Below the pieces are notes generated by a model that did not search any database, was not told where the DNA came from, and worked only from the letters and a program-made list of their open reading frames with translations. A stretch of 64,000 bases of DNA from UBA2040 sp963977135 (GTDB lineage: Bacteria > Bacteroidota > Bacteroidia > Flavobacteriales_D > Crocinitomicaceae): assembly GCA_963977135.1 (NCBI GenBank), contig CAXBNN010000008.1, positions 71,451 to 135,450 on the forward strand, read 5' to 3'. Below are positions 52,962-61,219 of the stretch, one piece after another. Every line of letters starts with the position of its first letter. Position 1 is the stretch's first letter. Position numbers and translations under genes: made by a program.

Positions 52962-53708
52962 ATGGAGAATCCGATAATTGAAATTAATAACGTTACGAAA
53001 TACTATGGTAAGGCAACGAAACCTAGTCTCGACGATGTTAATTTGTCAATTTTTCCTGGAGAGAAATTCGGTATTTTTGGTCCCAACGGTGCAGGAAAAA
53101 CAACACTAATCTCTATTCTTTGTAATATCCTTCAGCCTACCAAAGGCGCGGTAAATTACTCGATCGACAGCAATTCTTTAAGCGTTGATGAAATTTTACC
53201 TCATGTTGGGTTTGTCCCTCAGGATTTTGCGTTCTATGCAGAATTAACGGCTAAACAAAATCTAGAATTTTTTGGAGGAGCTTACGGAGTTGAACCGAAA
53301 ATATTAAAAGAAAGAACAGATAATTTATTGGAAATACTCGGGCTTTCACACGTTGCTAATAAACGTGTGAAAACCTTTTCTGGAGGAATGAAAAGACGAG
53401 TGAATTTGGCGATTGGATTGATTCATGAACCAAAAATTGTCTTTTTAGATGAACCAACCGTTGGTGTTGACGTTCAGAGTAAAATGTCCATTATCAGTTT
53501 ATTAGAAGAATTAAATGCAAAAGGGACAACGCTAATTTATACTTCACATCACTTGCGTGAAGCGGAAGATTTTTGTTCTCGTGTTGCTTTGATGGATCAC
53601 GGTAAAATTATCGCTGTTGATGAAGTTTCAAACTTGTTAACGGAGCACAGTGTTGCCAATATGGAGGAGTTGATGATTAATTTAACAGGTAAACAACTTC
53701 GCGACTGA
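52962..53708 (+). CDS. ABC transporter ATP-binding protein
   Basis: Walker A (GPNGAGKTT near residues 40-48), signature FSGGMKRRVNLA and Walker B VFLDEPTVGVD are intact, followed by the switch His in TSHHLREAED. It belongs to the CcmA/drug-export group of ABC-2 transporters and pairs with the permease gene that begins at its last base. It probably exports the pigment or a precursor, or protects the cell from it. Confidence 0.93.
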   Translation: MENPIIEINNVTKYYGKATKPSLDDVNLSIFPGEKFGIFGPNGAGKTTLISILCNILQPTKGAVNYSIDSNSLSVDEILPHVGFVPQDFAFYAELTAKQNLEFFGGAYGVEPKILKERTDNLLEILGLSHVANKRVKTFSGGMKRRVNLAIGLIHEPKIVFLDEPTVGVDVQSKMSIISLLEELNAKGTTLIYTSHHLREAEDFCSRVALMDHGKIIAVDEVSNLLTEHSVANMEELMINLTGKQLRD

Positions 53709-54991
53709 TGAAAAAATTATTGGTTTCGTTAAAAAAAGAAGTTTTATTGCTATTCAGCGATAAAATGGGACTTTTATTGATGTATCTAATGCCATTGGTT
53801 TTGGTTTTCATCATTACTTTGGTTCAAAATAGCGCATTCAAATTGGTGAATGAAAACCGTTTGGAAATGTTGATCATCAATGACGACGACGGCAATGTTG
53901 GCGATTCTTTGGTTGCTAAATTGCAGAATTCGGGTGATTTCAATGTTGAATTGGAGCCAAAAATTTCACTTGATAGATTAAAATCTGAAACCCTGAATCG
54001 AAAGAAACTCATTTCGATTTACATACCTAAAGATTTCACAAAAAGCATCAATGAAAATTCGAAGAAAATATCGAATATGCTTTTGTCAGAATTTGGTGTT
54101 ATTGACGAGGTTGAGCCAACAAAAGTTGATGATTTAAAAGGTCAGATAGACTATTATTTTGATCCTATTCTTCAAGAAAATTTCCGTTTATCTATTTTAA
54201 CGGGTATTCATACGATTATTGCTGGTATAGAAAACGAAGACATGATTCGTTATTTGTTCGTGGATATGGGTTACGATGAAATACCACCTCATATTCGCAA
54301 GGAATTAATGGCTCGACAAATTCCTTTAAACCCAATTCAAAGCGAAGCAAGTGGAGAAACAATGGTGGTGCCTAACTCTTCACAACATAACGTTCCCGCG
54401 TGGTCTATTTTCGCGATGTTCTTTATGGTTATTTCTTTGAGTGGCAATGTCGTTAAAGAAAGACTTTCAGGCAGTTTTATTCGCTTACAAACCATTCCGT
54501 CAGCTTTCCTAATGACGATTTTTAGTAAGATCATTGTGTACCTTTTTGTTGCCTTAACGCAATTAACCATCATGTTTGCTATTGGTATGTTTGTGTTCCC
54601 ATACATTGATTTGCCTGGTTTAGAAATGCCTAGTAATATTCTCGGATTAATTGTGATTTCGGTTCTATCCGCAATGGCAGCAATTAGTTACTCATTAACT
54701 ATAGGTGTTTACGCAAAAACGCAAGAACAAGCTGGCGGGTTTGGAGCAATATCTATTATGATTTTTGCAGCAATCGGAGGGATTTGGGTTCCATCATTCA
54801 TTATGCCGGAGTATATGCAGTCCATTGGGAAAATTTCTCCACTGCATTGGTGTATTGAAGGATTCTACTCACTATTTCTGAAAAATGGAACGTGGAGTGA
54901 GTTGTCAGGAACGATAATCTATCTATTATTGTTTATATTTATCTGCAAAGTTTTAACCTTTGTGAAACTTCGATTACAAAATTACATTTAA
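53708..54991 (+). CDS. ABC-2 type transporter permease
   Basis: The 427-residue protein has one membrane helix near residues 20-40, a large periplasmic loop (about 45-235), and five hydrophobic helices from residue 240 onward. The conserved SGSFIRLQTIP and IGGIWVPSFIMPE segments are those of the ABC-2 family. It is translated together with the ATPase gene (TGATG overlap). A full transporter would be two copies of each. Confidence 0.92.
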   Translation: MKKLLVSLKKEVLLLFSDKMGLLLMYLMPLVLVFIITLVQNSAFKLVNENRLEMLIINDDDGNVGDSLVAKLQNSGDFNVELEPKISLDRLKSETLNRKKLISIYIPKDFTKSINENSKKISNMLLSEFGVIDEVEPTKVDDLKGQIDYYFDPILQENFRLSILTGIHTIIAGIENEDMIRYLFVDMGYDEIPPHIRKELMARQIPLNPIQSEASGETMVVPNSSQHNVPAWSIFAMFFMVISLSGNVVKERLSGSFIRLQTIPSAFLMTIFSKIIVYLFVALTQLTIMFAIGMFVFPYIDLPGLEMPSNILGLIVISVLSAMAAISYSLTIGVYAKTQEQAGGFGAISIMIFAAIGGIWVPSFIMPEYMQSIGKISPLHWCIEGFYSLFLKNGTWSELSGTIIYLLLFIFICKVLTFVKLRLQNYI

Positions 54992-54998
54992 AACGATT

Positions 54999-55262
54999 AT
55001 GACTAAAGAAGAATTAAAACTAGAGTTCAAAAACCATCTTATTCAGTATTTGAATTTAATGGATGTTGCAGTTGATGAAATTAAAGACAATGAGCCACTC
55101 TTTGGAGGTGATTTGGGATTAGATTCTATTGATTCTGTTGAACTAATCGTTTTATTGGACCGTGAATACGGTATTAAAATAAATAACCCTGCGGATGGTC
55201 GAGCTATTTTAGTTGACGTGGATACTATCGTTAATTATATCGAAGAGCACCGCACCAAATAA
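54999..55262 (+). CDS. Acyl carrier protein 3
   Basis: The 87-residue ACP has LGLDSIDSVELIV with the Ser near residue 44. It resembles ACP 2 closely in its C-terminal half (YGIKINNPADGRAI against YGIKIEDPAGAREI). It opens the second ACP-KS-CLF set, seven bases after the permease stop. Confidence 0.92.
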   Translation: MTKEELKLEFKNHLIQYLNLMDVAVDEIKDNEPLFGGDLGLDSIDSVELIVLLDREYGIKINNPADGRAILVDVDTIVNYIEEHRTK

Positions 55263-55270
55263 CTAAAATT

Positions 55271-56467
55271 ATGTCTAAAGTATTCGTTACAGGAATGGGG
55301 GCTGTCTCTTCAATCGGAACGAATGTGAAGGGGAATCATGAATCTTTACGAAACGGCGAAGCTGGTATCGGGAAAGCTCATTTTTTTGAATCAAAGTATA
55401 CAGAAAACTTACTTTTTGGTGAAGTAAAACTGAGCAACGAAGATTTAAAAACCATTAATGGAATTGAGGATGTTCATGATCACTCGCGGACAACCTTACT
55501 CGGAATTCATGCTTTTAATGAAGCAATAATTGACGCCAACCTTAGTTTAAATGAATTGCGTGCACCGCGAACGGGTTTGATTTCTTCTAGTACAGTTGGC
55601 GGAATGTGCAATACAGATGAGCTTTTCGCTGATGCGAATTTAAATGGTAATCCATCAAATTTTGTAAGTTCCTATGAGAACTCCGACCACACACTTAGAA
55701 TCGTAAAGCAGTTTGGTCTTAAAGGGTATACAGATACCATCAACACGGCTTGTTCTTCATCTGCAAATGCAATAATGCAAGGGGCAAGACTTATTCAATC
55801 TGGTAGAGTTGATCGTGTTATTGTCGGAGGAACGGATAGCTTAGCGAAATACACGGTAAACGGTTTTAATTCACTGATGATCTTAAGCGATGAAGCTTGT
55901 CAACCTTTTGATGAGAATAGAAAAGGCCTAACCTTAGGTGAAGGCTCAGCATACTTGGTGTTAGAGGCGGAAAATTATTGTTTAGACAAAAAGAAATATG
56001 CAGAAGTGCTTGGTTTTGGAAATTCAAACGATGCCTACCATCCATCGTCAACATCTGAAGACGCTAGAGGCCCAAGATTAGCCATAAAAAGAGCATTAAG
56101 TGAAGCGAGTTTGAGTCCTGAAGATATTGACTATATAAATGCTCATGGCACGGGAACCGAGAATAATGATGTGACTGAAACATTTGCTTTTACTGAAATA
56201 TTTAAAGAGGTTCCTCCTTACAATTCTACAAAATCTTATACGGGTCATACCTTAGCAGCATCTGGATCTTTAGAGGCGGTTTTTTCAATATTGTCTTTAA
56301 ATTCCGGGGAGTTATATCCTTCTTTACGTTGCTCGAGTCCTTTGTCAAAATATCCTACATCACCAATAAAAGAATTTTCGAATAAGCATGAAATTAATAA
56401 TGTGCTTAGTAATTCGTTCGGATTTGGTGGTAATTGTACTTCTCTAATTTTTTCAAAATGTACCTAA
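55271..56467 (+). CDS. Beta-ketoacyl-ACP synthase (FabF-like) of KS/CLF pair 2
   Basis: The catalytic residues are intact: Cys in NTACSSSANA, His in NAHGTGTENND, and His in KSYTGHTLAASG. It is a clear paralogue of the enzyme at 43180-44355. The end overlaps the partner gene by ten bases. It may serve the second chain needed by the pathway, the alkyl chains of the resorcinol. Confidence 0.92.
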   Translation: MSKVFVTGMGAVSSIGTNVKGNHESLRNGEAGIGKAHFFESKYTENLLFGEVKLSNEDLKTINGIEDVHDHSRTTLLGIHAFNEAIIDANLSLNELRAPRTGLISSSTVGGMCNTDELFADANLNGNPSNFVSSYENSDHTLRIVKQFGLKGYTDTINTACSSSANAIMQGARLIQSGRVDRVIVGGTDSLAKYTVNGFNSLMILSDEACQPFDENRKGLTLGEGSAYLVLEAENYCLDKKKYAEVLGFGNSNDAYHPSSTSEDARGPRLAIKRALSEASLSPEDIDYINAHGTGTENNDVTETFAFTEIFKEVPPYNSTKSYTGHTLAASGSLEAVFSILSLNSGELYPSLRCSSPLSKYPTSPIKEFSNKHEINNVLSNSFGFGGNCTSLIFSKCT

Positions 56468-57498
56468 AAAGGGCATTTTCAATATCGCCGCAGCCAACTT
56501 TTGATAACCGATTCGAAAATGGCGAATTAGAAATCCAAGAAGAAAAAGTGTACAATGCACTTGAGCCTGATTATCTAGAGTTTATTCCTGCCTCATTGTT
56601 GCGCAGAATGGGTAAAGCCGTGAGAATGGGTATTGGAGCTGGACTGCCACTTTTGAAAGAAAATAAGAAGGTAGAAGGTATTATAATCGGAACTGCCAAC
56701 GGTGGACTAGAAAATTGTATCAACTTTTTAAATCAAATTGTTGAATACGCTGAAGGAAGATTGACGCCAACCAATTTTGTTCAAAGCACACCAAATGCTA
56801 TTGCTGGTCAATTAGCACTTATGGATGAAAATACTGGCTACAATGTTACTCATGTTAATGGTTCCTTATCTTTCGAAAATGCGCTGATCGATGGAATGAT
56901 GTATTTGGAGAGCTGCAATAAACCAACAGATTTGTTGATAGGCGCTGTAGAGGAAATATCTGATTACAATTATAATATTGACACGCTCGCCGGTAGATAC
57001 AAATCTGAAATTGTAAGCAATGACAAATTGTTGCAAACGAAGACTGAAGGCTCTGTGTGTGGAGAAGGTAGTTCGATGTTTATCTGTTCGAATGATCCGG
57101 ATAATGCAGTTGTTGAAATTCTAGAAGTGGAACAATTGACTTATCCAAAAGAAAAAGATGTCGTTTTAAGAATCGATCAAATGTTAGCCAAAAACAATTT
57201 GAATCGGGAAGATATTGATTTGACTATTCTTGGCTATAACGGAGATATACGAACTGACCATTGGTATGATCATATAAAAGATGAAATTTTACCTAAAGCA
57301 AAAACTTTAACTTTCAAAAATTTTGTCGGTGAATATCGCACTGCCTCTAGTTTCGCGGTTTATCTTGCATATAGAATTTTTGAGGGTAAAGGGAAGTACT
57401 TGGTAGAACAATCTGTGCATGCACCCCGACTAGTTTTAATCTATAATCAATTCGATGCAGTTCGCCATAGCTTGACTCTTTTAAAAAAGGTTGATTAA
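56458..57498 (+). CDS. Inactive ketosynthase (chain-length-factor-like) of pair 2
   Basis: The 346-residue protein shares SLLRRMGKAVRMGIGAG and FVQSTPNAIAGQLAL with the partner at 44358-45275. The active-site segment reads NVTHVNGSLSFEN, without a Cys, and the His motifs of an active enzyme are missing. The ATG at 56458 is chosen; an earlier ATG at 56434 makes a longer overlap. It is the last gene of the pigment cluster. Confidence 0.78.
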   Translation: MYLKRAFSISPQPTFDNRFENGELEIQEEKVYNALEPDYLEFIPASLLRRMGKAVRMGIGAGLPLLKENKKVEGIIIGTANGGLENCINFLNQIVEYAEGRLTPTNFVQSTPNAIAGQLALMDENTGYNVTHVNGSLSFENALIDGMMYLESCNKPTDLLIGAVEEISDYNYNIDTLAGRYKSEIVSNDKLLQTKTEGSVCGEGSSMFICSNDPDNAVVEILEVEQLTYPKEKDVVLRIDQMLAKNNLNREDIDLTILGYNGDIRTDHWYDHIKDEILPKAKTLTFKNFVGEYRTASSFAVYLAYRIFEGKGKYLVEQSVHAPRLVLIYNQFDAVRHSLTLLKKVD

Positions 57499-57611
57499 GC
57501 CAAAATAAATATTCATTGAATAGTACTTTTTAATCATTTATTTAATGAAAAAGATTTTTTCTCCATGAGAATTGCGCTTTGAAATATTGAATAAATGCTC
57601 CATCAGTTCAG

Positions 57612-57670
57612 CTTGTAGCTATCGATATGATACTAAAACGGTAATGACGAACATGTTTATCCAGCAATAG
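57612..57670 (+). pseudogene. Remnant of the 3' end of a T9SS-protein gene
   Basis: The segment codes TKTVMTNMFIQQ and a stop. It aligns with the last residues of the protein ending at 61025 (DNKTVMTNKLIKQ and a stop), and upstream bases back to about 57612 also align with one base missing. It stands just before a terminator that matches the one after 61025. No upstream reading frame or domain survives, so it is a leftover from a deleted or rearranged tandem copy. The rest of the 365-base gap (57499-57863) shows only A/T-rich sequence and no gene. Confidence 0.65.
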
Positions 57671-57690
57671 TTAAAATCCAACTAAATTAA

Positions 57691-57725
57691 AATCCCGCCT
57701 TGAGAAATCGAGGCGGGATTTTTCT
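57691..57725 (+). terminator. Rho-independent terminator, copy 1
   Basis: A 13-base-pair stem (AATCCCGCCTTGA and TCGAGGCGGGATT with one G-T pair) closed by a GAAA loop is followed by a T-rich stretch. The stem-loop is identical to that at 61047. It can end the pigment operon. Confidence 0.9.
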
Positions 57726-57863
57726 TTCTTTCTTATACAGATTTGTTAAAAAAATGAAATCTGCCCATTTTTTTTTTTAAAAAGTAACTGATGTTAATTT
57801 TTGGTTTGATGGATATTTTAAAATGATTTATTTTTCGCTTCGTTAATTAAAACAACTTAATTT

Positions 57864-60800
57864 ATGATAAAATATTTACTTAAAAGAACGAACGTTTTTA
57901 TTGGATTACTAGGAGTATTCCTTTTTGCGTCTATGGCTTCGGCTCAAACCGATGTCAATACAAACCACATTTCCAATAACGGAAGTGGGATGGTTACTTT
58001 TCATGTGCAGAATACCAACACCTATGATATTATCATAACGGAATTTAGAAGTATGACATCCTTGGCTGGTGGTGTTACCACAGTTTTATACAATCCTGTA
58101 GCTTATACAGGTACAACTTGGACAGCAGGTATTGTTGGTGCTGGTCAAAACGGATGGATACTTGCAGGGAACGGCACTGCCGCGGTTGCCAATGTTACAA
58201 CGCCATTTTTAACAGGACCAAATCTTGTTACAATTCCTGCAGGTGCCACATATGGATTTGCAGTTTCTGTTGCGTCTCTTCGTTATATGACCTTAACTTT
58301 AGGTGCTGGCGTAAACACCTTTAGTGGTGGTGGGGTGAATATCTTAACAGGTGATGGAATCGGATGGTCGACTTCCGTTGTTCCTGTTACACCGAGTATA
58401 CATCCTCGTGGTTTCATTGGTGGGATAACATGGATACCTGGAACACCGCCTGCACCAAATGATGCTGGAGTAACAGGATTTATTAATCCTAGCATACCAA
58501 CTTGTTCATTCAATGATACAGTAACTGTGACTATTAAAAATTATGGTTCAGATACATTGACTTCAGCTTCCGTTAATTGGAGCTTGAATAACGTAAATCA
58601 AACTGCCGCTTTTTGGACGGGTTCTTTAGCACCTGGCCAATCTACGAATGTTTTTGTCGGTACAGCTACATATGTGGCTGGTGATAATTTAGCGTCATGG
58701 ACAACTAACCCAAACGGGGTAATTGAACCACTTGCAAATTCTGTTAATGATAGTTCATTCTTGTTAGGCTTATCTACTGGACTTTCAGGTCTATATACAA
58801 TTGGGGGAACAACTCCTGATTTTACAGATGTTACTTCGGCAATTGCTGCTTTGGATTTTGCAGGAGTTTGTGGCCCAGTTGTATTCAATATCCGCACAGG
58901 TGTTTACACCGATCAATTTGATTTAGGTCAAATAGTTGGAATGGATGCTACGAACACGGTGACTTTTAAATCTGAGACAGGTGATAGAGATGATGTTACC
59001 TTTAATTATGCCTCAACTTCTTTGGCAAATAATTATGTAGTTAAAATGAATGGTGCTGACTATTTCCGTTTTGAGTCAATGACTTTAAGAAATACAGGGG
59101 CATCCTTCGGAACTGTTGTTACAATATCAGGTGGTTCGGATCATAATACATTTTATGATTGCAATCTGCAAACCCAAGCCAATAATACGACGAGCACCAA
59201 TATTTGTGTAATTTATGAACCAACTGGTTCAAATGATGATTTCAACACATTTGAAAATAACTCTATCATTGGTGGTAGTTATGGTGCATATATTTATGGT
59301 TCTAGCACTACTTCTATGCAGGAAGGAAATTCATTTATCAATAATGAATTCGTAGACAACTATTATATGAGCCTTCGTCTGTATTACACTAAAAATGATG
59401 TCGTAACTAGAAACAGATTTCACGGTCAGTCAACTTATACGATTCGTTATGGTATTTATGCCTACTATAATGCTGGAGGTTCTCAATTCACATACAATTC
59501 TGTAGAAAGCAATGCTTCTTCATTCTACTATTATGGAATATTCATTGGTTATGCTGATGGAGCTTCGAATGCAAGAGGTTTGATTGCGAACAATTCTGTT
59601 ACTGTTGGTAATGCTACGACTACTGCTACATATTACGGTTTGTATTTGACAAATTCAGGATTTTATAACCTTTACAATAACTCAGTTAGCGTAGTTAATG
59701 GAGGAGTTAGTGGTAGAGCGTTTTATCTGATAAATGGTGGTGCAAACAATGTGAAAAACAACTCATTCACAAACTTCGGTACTGGATATGCTTCATATAT
59801 AAGTGGAACATATTCTGTTAACGAAATGGATTACAACAATTACTATACTAATGGTGCTCAAATCGGATATTACGGTTCAGCAAATACTGCAACTTTTGCA
59901 GCATGGCAAACTGCATCAGGACACGATGCTAACAGTATTGCTGTTAATCCAGGATTCTATTCTGATTATGATTTACACGTTTGTTCAGATTCATTAAATG
60001 CAAAAGGAACACCTTTAGCTCTTATTACTGATGATAGAGATATGCAAGCAAGAAATGCTTCAACTCCAGACATCGGTTCTGATGAGTTTTCACCACTTGG
60101 TCAACCAGGATTCTTAGGACCAGATGCATTAGTTTGTACAGGTCAAACAGTTTGTATATCTGCTGGAGCTCCTGCTGATCAAATTCTTTGGTCGACTGGT
60201 GATACAACAAATACTATTTGTGTGCCAGCGGGAACATATACGGTAACGGTAATTGGTGCTTGTGCTACTGCCTTTGATACAATCGTAGTTACAGCTTCTG
60301 CTTTAACGTACAATAATTTCTTAGTTGCAGATACAATGACGATCTGTACAGGTGGTTCTGCATTGTTGACTTCAACTATGCCAGCAACAACGTATAGCTG
60401 GACTGGTGGCTCAACAAACGATTCATTAGTTGTTACAACAGGCGGAACGTATACATTGAACATTACAGATGCTTGCGGAACGGGTTCTCAGTCAATTGTG
60501 ATTACTCAAAACACTGTTCCGGTTGCTTCGTTTACCACAGCAACAAGTTTCTTGACAGGTCAGTTTACAAACACTTCAACAGGTGGAGGAGCAACAACAT
60601 ACTTGTGGAACTTTGGTGATAACACGACATCCACAGAAATGAATCCAATACACATTTATGCAACAGTTGGAACGTTTACAGTAACGTTAACTGTAACGAA
60701 TGATTGTGGATCAAACACTACAACACAAACTGTTACCTCTTCAAATCTTGGATTAGAAGAAGTTGAAGGAGTTGGAACTATTTCAGTTTATCCAAACCCA

Positions 60801-61025
60801 ACAACAGGTGCATTCCAAATTGATTTCAATACAATCAATGATGTAAACATTGCTGTACAAGTAACAAACGTTCTTGGACAATCAGTATATGCTAAAAACA
60901 TTGGTTCTATCAATGGAACACACAAAGATGCAATCGATATTACAAACCAAGCTCCTGGAGTTTACTATGTAACTATCGTTTCAGATAATAAAACGGTAAT
61001 GACAAATAAGCTGATCAAGCAATAG
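57864..61025 (+). CDS. Large T9SS-exported beta-helix/PKD protein
   Basis: The protein has a signal peptide (about residues 1-27, ending ASAQ) and an N-terminal unique part to about residue 195. A CARDB-like Ig domain follows (about 197-295), then a right-handed beta-helix of about 400 residues with many Asn/Tyr/Ser turns. Next come a glycine-rich SLNAKGTPLALITDDRDMQ stretch and short Ig-like repeats (about 760-880), then a PKD domain (about 885-955, TYLWNFGDNTTSTE). The end is a T9SS type A sorting domain (SVYPNPTTGAFQID, QAPGVYYVTI). It is likely an adhesin or polysaccharide-binding surface protein. The gene after it is a close paralogue. Confidence 0.88.
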   Translation: MIKYLLKRTNVFIGLLGVFLFASMASAQTDVNTNHISNNGSGMVTFHVQNTNTYDIIITEFRSMTSLAGGVTTVLYNPVAYTGTTWTAGIVGAGQNGWILAGNGTAAVANVTTPFLTGPNLVTIPAGATYGFAVSVASLRYMTLTLGAGVNTFSGGGVNILTGDGIGWSTSVVPVTPSIHPRGFIGGITWIPGTPPAPNDAGVTGFINPSIPTCSFNDTVTVTIKNYGSDTLTSASVNWSLNNVNQTAAFWTGSLAPGQSTNVFVGTATYVAGDNLASWTTNPNGVIEPLANSVNDSSFLLGLSTGLSGLYTIGGTTPDFTDVTSAIAALDFAGVCGPVVFNIRTGVYTDQFDLGQIVGMDATNTVTFKSETGDRDDVTFNYASTSLANNYVVKMNGADYFRFESMTLRNTGASFGTVVTISGGSDHNTFYDCNLQTQANNTTSTNICVIYEPTGSNDDFNTFENNSIIGGSYGAYIYGSSTTSMQEGNSFINNEFVDNYYMSLRLYYTKNDVVTRNRFHGQSTYTIRYGIYAYYNAGGSQFTYNSVESNASSFYYYGIFIGYADGASNARGLIANNSVTVGNATTTATYYGLYLTNSGFYNLYNNSVSVVNGGVSGRAFYLINGGANNVKNNSFTNFGTGYASYISGTYSVNEMDYNNYYTNGAQIGYYGSANTATFAAWQTASGHDANSIAVNPGFYSDYDLHVCSDSLNAKGTPLALITDDRDMQARNASTPDIGSDEFSPLGQPGFLGPDALVCTGQTVCISAGAPADQILWSTGDTTNTICVPAGTYTVTVIGACATAFDTIVVTASALTYNNFLVADTMTICTGGSALLTSTMPATTYSWTGGSTNDSLVVTTGGTYTLNITDACGTGSQSIVITQNTVPVASFTTATSFLTGQFTNTSTGGGATTYLWNFGDNTTSTEMNPIHIYATVGTFTVTLTVTNDCGSNTTTQTVTSSNLGLEEVEGVGTISVYPNPTTGAFQIDFNTINDVNIAVQVTNVLGQSVYAKNIGSINGTHKDAIDITNQAPGVYYVTIVSDNKTVMTNKLIKQ
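58771..60197 (+). repeat. Long direct repeat, copy A (intragenic)
   Basis: This 1.4 kb matches 62121-63547 at a constant offset of 3350 bases, with only scattered substitutions and no indel at the points I checked. Similarity continues at a lower level beyond the end and falls sharply before the start. Confidence 0.8.
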
Positions 61026-61046
61026 TCAAAAACCCAATTAATTTAG

Positions 61047-61080
61047 AATCCCGCCTTGAGAAATCGAGGCGGGATTTTTT
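61047..61080 (+). terminator. Rho-independent terminator, copy 2
   Basis: The 30-base stem-loop 61047-61076 is identical to that at 57691-57720 and is followed by six T residues. It ends the 57864-61025 transcript. Confidence 0.9.
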
Positions 61081-61160
61081 GTTATTTATTTAACAATAAA
61101 GAGCGGGAATGTGATAAGGGTATTTATTATTTTAAATAATTAACATTTGTTAATTTGTCA

Positions 61161-61192
61161 TTTGAATCAAGTTTTGGAATGGTATATATTTA
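61161..61192 (+). promoter_or_regulatory. Candidate promoter of the second T9SS gene
   Basis: TTTG at 61161-61164 and TATATTTA at 61185-61192 are separated by 20 bases and match the Bacteroidota TTTG/TAnnTTTG promoter except for the last base. The ATG follows 27 bases later. Confidence 0.4.
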
Positions 61193-61219
61193 CTTTTTTA
61201 TAATTATAAAACAATATCT

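Noticed and set aside
60025..60463. Antisense open frames within the T9SS genes
   Set aside because: They mirror low-complexity Thr/Val-rich coding sequence, recur at the paralogous place near 63375, and lack signals of their own.
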